From the NCBI RefSeq assembly GCF_024753135.1, contig NZ_JANUGP010000042.1, positions 1-49,307 on the forward strand: a stretch of DNA of 49,307 nt. Direction: 5' to 3'. Position numbers and translations under genes: made by a program. Origin of the DNA: Streptomyces pyxinicus. Its GTDB lineage: Bacteria > Actinomycetota > Actinomycetes > Streptomycetales > Streptomycetaceae. Under the pieces are notes generated by a model. The model had not been told where the DNA came from. It did not search any database and saw only the letters and a list, made by a program, of their open reading frames with translations. Positions 48,394 through 49,307 of the stretch are shown one piece after another; positions within the stretch are counted from its first letter, which is position 1; each line of letters begins with the position of its first letter.

Positions 48394-48615
48394 GTGGCCG
48401 CCCAGACCAAGGCTGAGCGGCGCGCGGCCAACCAGCTCGACCACTTCGAGAAGCGCCAGACCGAGCGGGCCCAGCGCGGCCCGCGCGGTCTGGCGGAGTC
48501 GTGGATGGAGCGGGCCCGCGCGGTCGCCGCCGAGCGCGAGAAGAACGGCGACGCCGAGGCGTGGAACGACCTCGCCCGCACCATCTCCACCTGGGTCTCC
48601 CGCTACGAAGGGTGA
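48394..48615 (+). CDS. Small basic protein, 73 aa
   Basis: GTG start 3 nt after the previous stop, with GAGGAG upstream. Helical and charged (TKAERRAANQLDHFEKRQTE, then ESWMERARAVAAEREKNGDA). Probably a structural or DNA-associated transfer protein. Confidence 0.65.
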   Translation: MAAQTKAERRAANQLDHFEKRQTERAQRGPRGLAESWMERARAVAAEREKNGDAEAWNDLARTISTWVSRYEG

Positions 48616-48650
48616 CCACCCGGGTCAATCAATCCACTGTTCAAACCCGG

Positions 48651-48735
48651 CGGTGACCGCCTCGCGCGCGCGTAATGCGGACGCGCGGACACGCGGGCGC
48701 GCGGACACGCGCGCGCGTACGCGAGGCGGTCACCG
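48651..48735. repeat. 16-bp inverted repeat enclosing tandem 14-bp repeats
   Basis: CGGTGACCGCCTCGCG (48651-48666) and its complement (48720-48735) enclose CGCGCGGACACGCG at 48682 and again at 48698. It sits between the 73-aa gene and the 777-aa gene. The hairpin-plus-direct-repeat layout suits a transcription control or DNA processing site. Confidence 0.55.
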
Positions 48736-48759
48736 TCTGTCAACCCCCTTGGAGGGTTC

Positions 48760-49307
48760 ATGAGCGACGACGAAGGCCGGGTGATCCCGTTCCGGCCGAC
48801 CGGCGGGGGTGCCCCGCCGCCTCCTCCGCCGCCCCCGCCGGGACCGCCCCGGCCCCCGGCGCCGCCCGCCCCGGCGGCGCCCCCGGACCCGCCGGCCTCC
48901 CCGCCCCCGGCGGCGAGCGACTCCGACGAGGAGCCGCCCGCTCGCCCGGTACTCGCCGTACCCGAACCGGCCGTCCCGCCGACGCCGGTTCCCCGCCCGC
49001 CCGGCGCCCGCACCTCGGCGGCCCCCGTCGTGATGCGGTCGGAGGCCCCGGACGACGGTGAGGGCGACGCCGGGGGCAGCAGCCGTGAGGGAGCCGGCGG
49101 CGCGATGGTGGTCGCCATCGGCATCGCGGTTGCCGCCCTGCGCGGCATGACCCAGTGGCTGGGCGACCGCCGCCAGCGCTTCGAGGACCAGGCCCCCGTC
49201 CGGGAGGCCGCCGCGAAGGCGAAGGCAGAGCAGATCAAGGCCCGCGCCGAGCACGCGGCGGCGCTGGCGAAGATCACCGACGACGCGGCGCAGGCCCGCG
49301 CCAAGGG
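48760..49307 (+). CDS. Pro/Lys-rich transfer-cluster protein, N-terminal part (continues at base 1)
   Basis: ATG start with the Shine-Dalgarno TTGGAGG about 5 nt upstream. The frame has no stop before the window end and joins in frame to 1-1786, giving a 777-aa protein. This part (182 aa) begins MSDDEGRVIPFRPTGGG. A proline stretch follows (about residues 18-55), then an acidic/proline linker, then a short hydrophobic segment (MVVAIGIAVAALRGM, about 125-140) that could be one membrane anchor. It ends in a charged Ala/Lys/Glu helix. No enzyme motif is visible. The gene follows three small transfer-cluster genes on the same strand, so a structural role in conjugation is inferred from context only. 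Confidence 0.75.
   Translation, partial: MSDDEGRVIPFRPTGGGAPPPPPPPPPGPPRPPAPPAPAAPPDPPASPPPAASDSDEEPPARPVLAVPEPAVPPTPVPRPPGARTSAAPVVMRSEAPDDGEGDAGGSSREGAGGAMVVAIGIAVAALRGMTQWLGDRRQRFEDQAPVREAAAKAKAEQIKARAEHAAALAKITDDAAQARAK

Noticed and set aside
1..49307. Linear plasmid with terminal inverted repeats
   Set aside because: The two ends show no inverted repeat or telomere-like palindromes, and one gene runs across them.

Overview
The window reads as one complete circular conjugative plasmid of about 49.3 kb from Streptomyces or a close relative. The evidence is very high GC with strong GC3 bias, GTG/TTG starts, two rare TTA codons and Spd-type spread proteins. A reading frame that opens at 48760 runs off the right end and continues in frame, without a stop, from base 1 to a stop at 1786. 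The junction codon is made from the last two bases plus the first. The best explanation is a circular replicon cut open inside this gene.

Layout. (1) 44722-49307 and, across the junction, 1-10605: a plus-strand transfer and spread cluster. It holds a coiled-coil membrane protein, a Lys/Pro-rich 777-aa protein, small membrane proteins, an FtsK/TraB-type ATPase (3141-4586), a SpdB-like protein, a Pycsar-type PycTM membrane protein, zinc-ribbon proteins, a DUF6247/RelE-like toxin-antitoxin pair and a Nudix hydrolase. (2) 11247-15455: a 1402-aa MobF-type relaxase/helicase. (3) 15587-18747: two minus-strand hypothetical genes and a divergent HTH regulator-flavoprotein-GNAT operon. (4) 18972-24925: two replication-relaxation proteins, a serine recombinase, an AbrB/PIN-like protein and small hypotheticals. 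(5) 25157-28588: minus-strand genes including a DEDDh exonuclease. (6) 29173-36539: parA plus a small partner, a tyrosine-recombinase-like protein, a RapZ C-terminal-like protein and hypotheticals. (7) 36540-41249: the replication region, with a Rep-like protein, a DnaB helicase and a small winged-helix protein. Iteron-like repeats lie inside the rep coding sequence. (8) 41384-44206: a minus-strand operon of an HTH sensor, a PP2C phosphatase fused to a UTRA domain, and a P-loop kinase.

How it may work together. Rep and DnaB would start replication at the iterons, and ParA with its partner would segregate copies. The relaxase and FtsK-like pump would move DNA, and the Spd-like proteins would spread it. 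The HTH/PP2C/kinase operon is divergent from the transfer cluster across a region with two GTTTA-N6-TAAAC boxes, so it is a candidate controller of transfer.

The most unusual DNA-level features are these: eleven copies of a palindrome placed at gene ends, often with the stop codon as part of the repeat; five copies of a 17-bp operator-like palindrome; a two-tier 136-bp palindrome; a seven-unit 12-bp tandem array; and a 12-nt-phased repeat inside the coiled-coil gene. All functional statements come from reading the sequence only. No database search was run.
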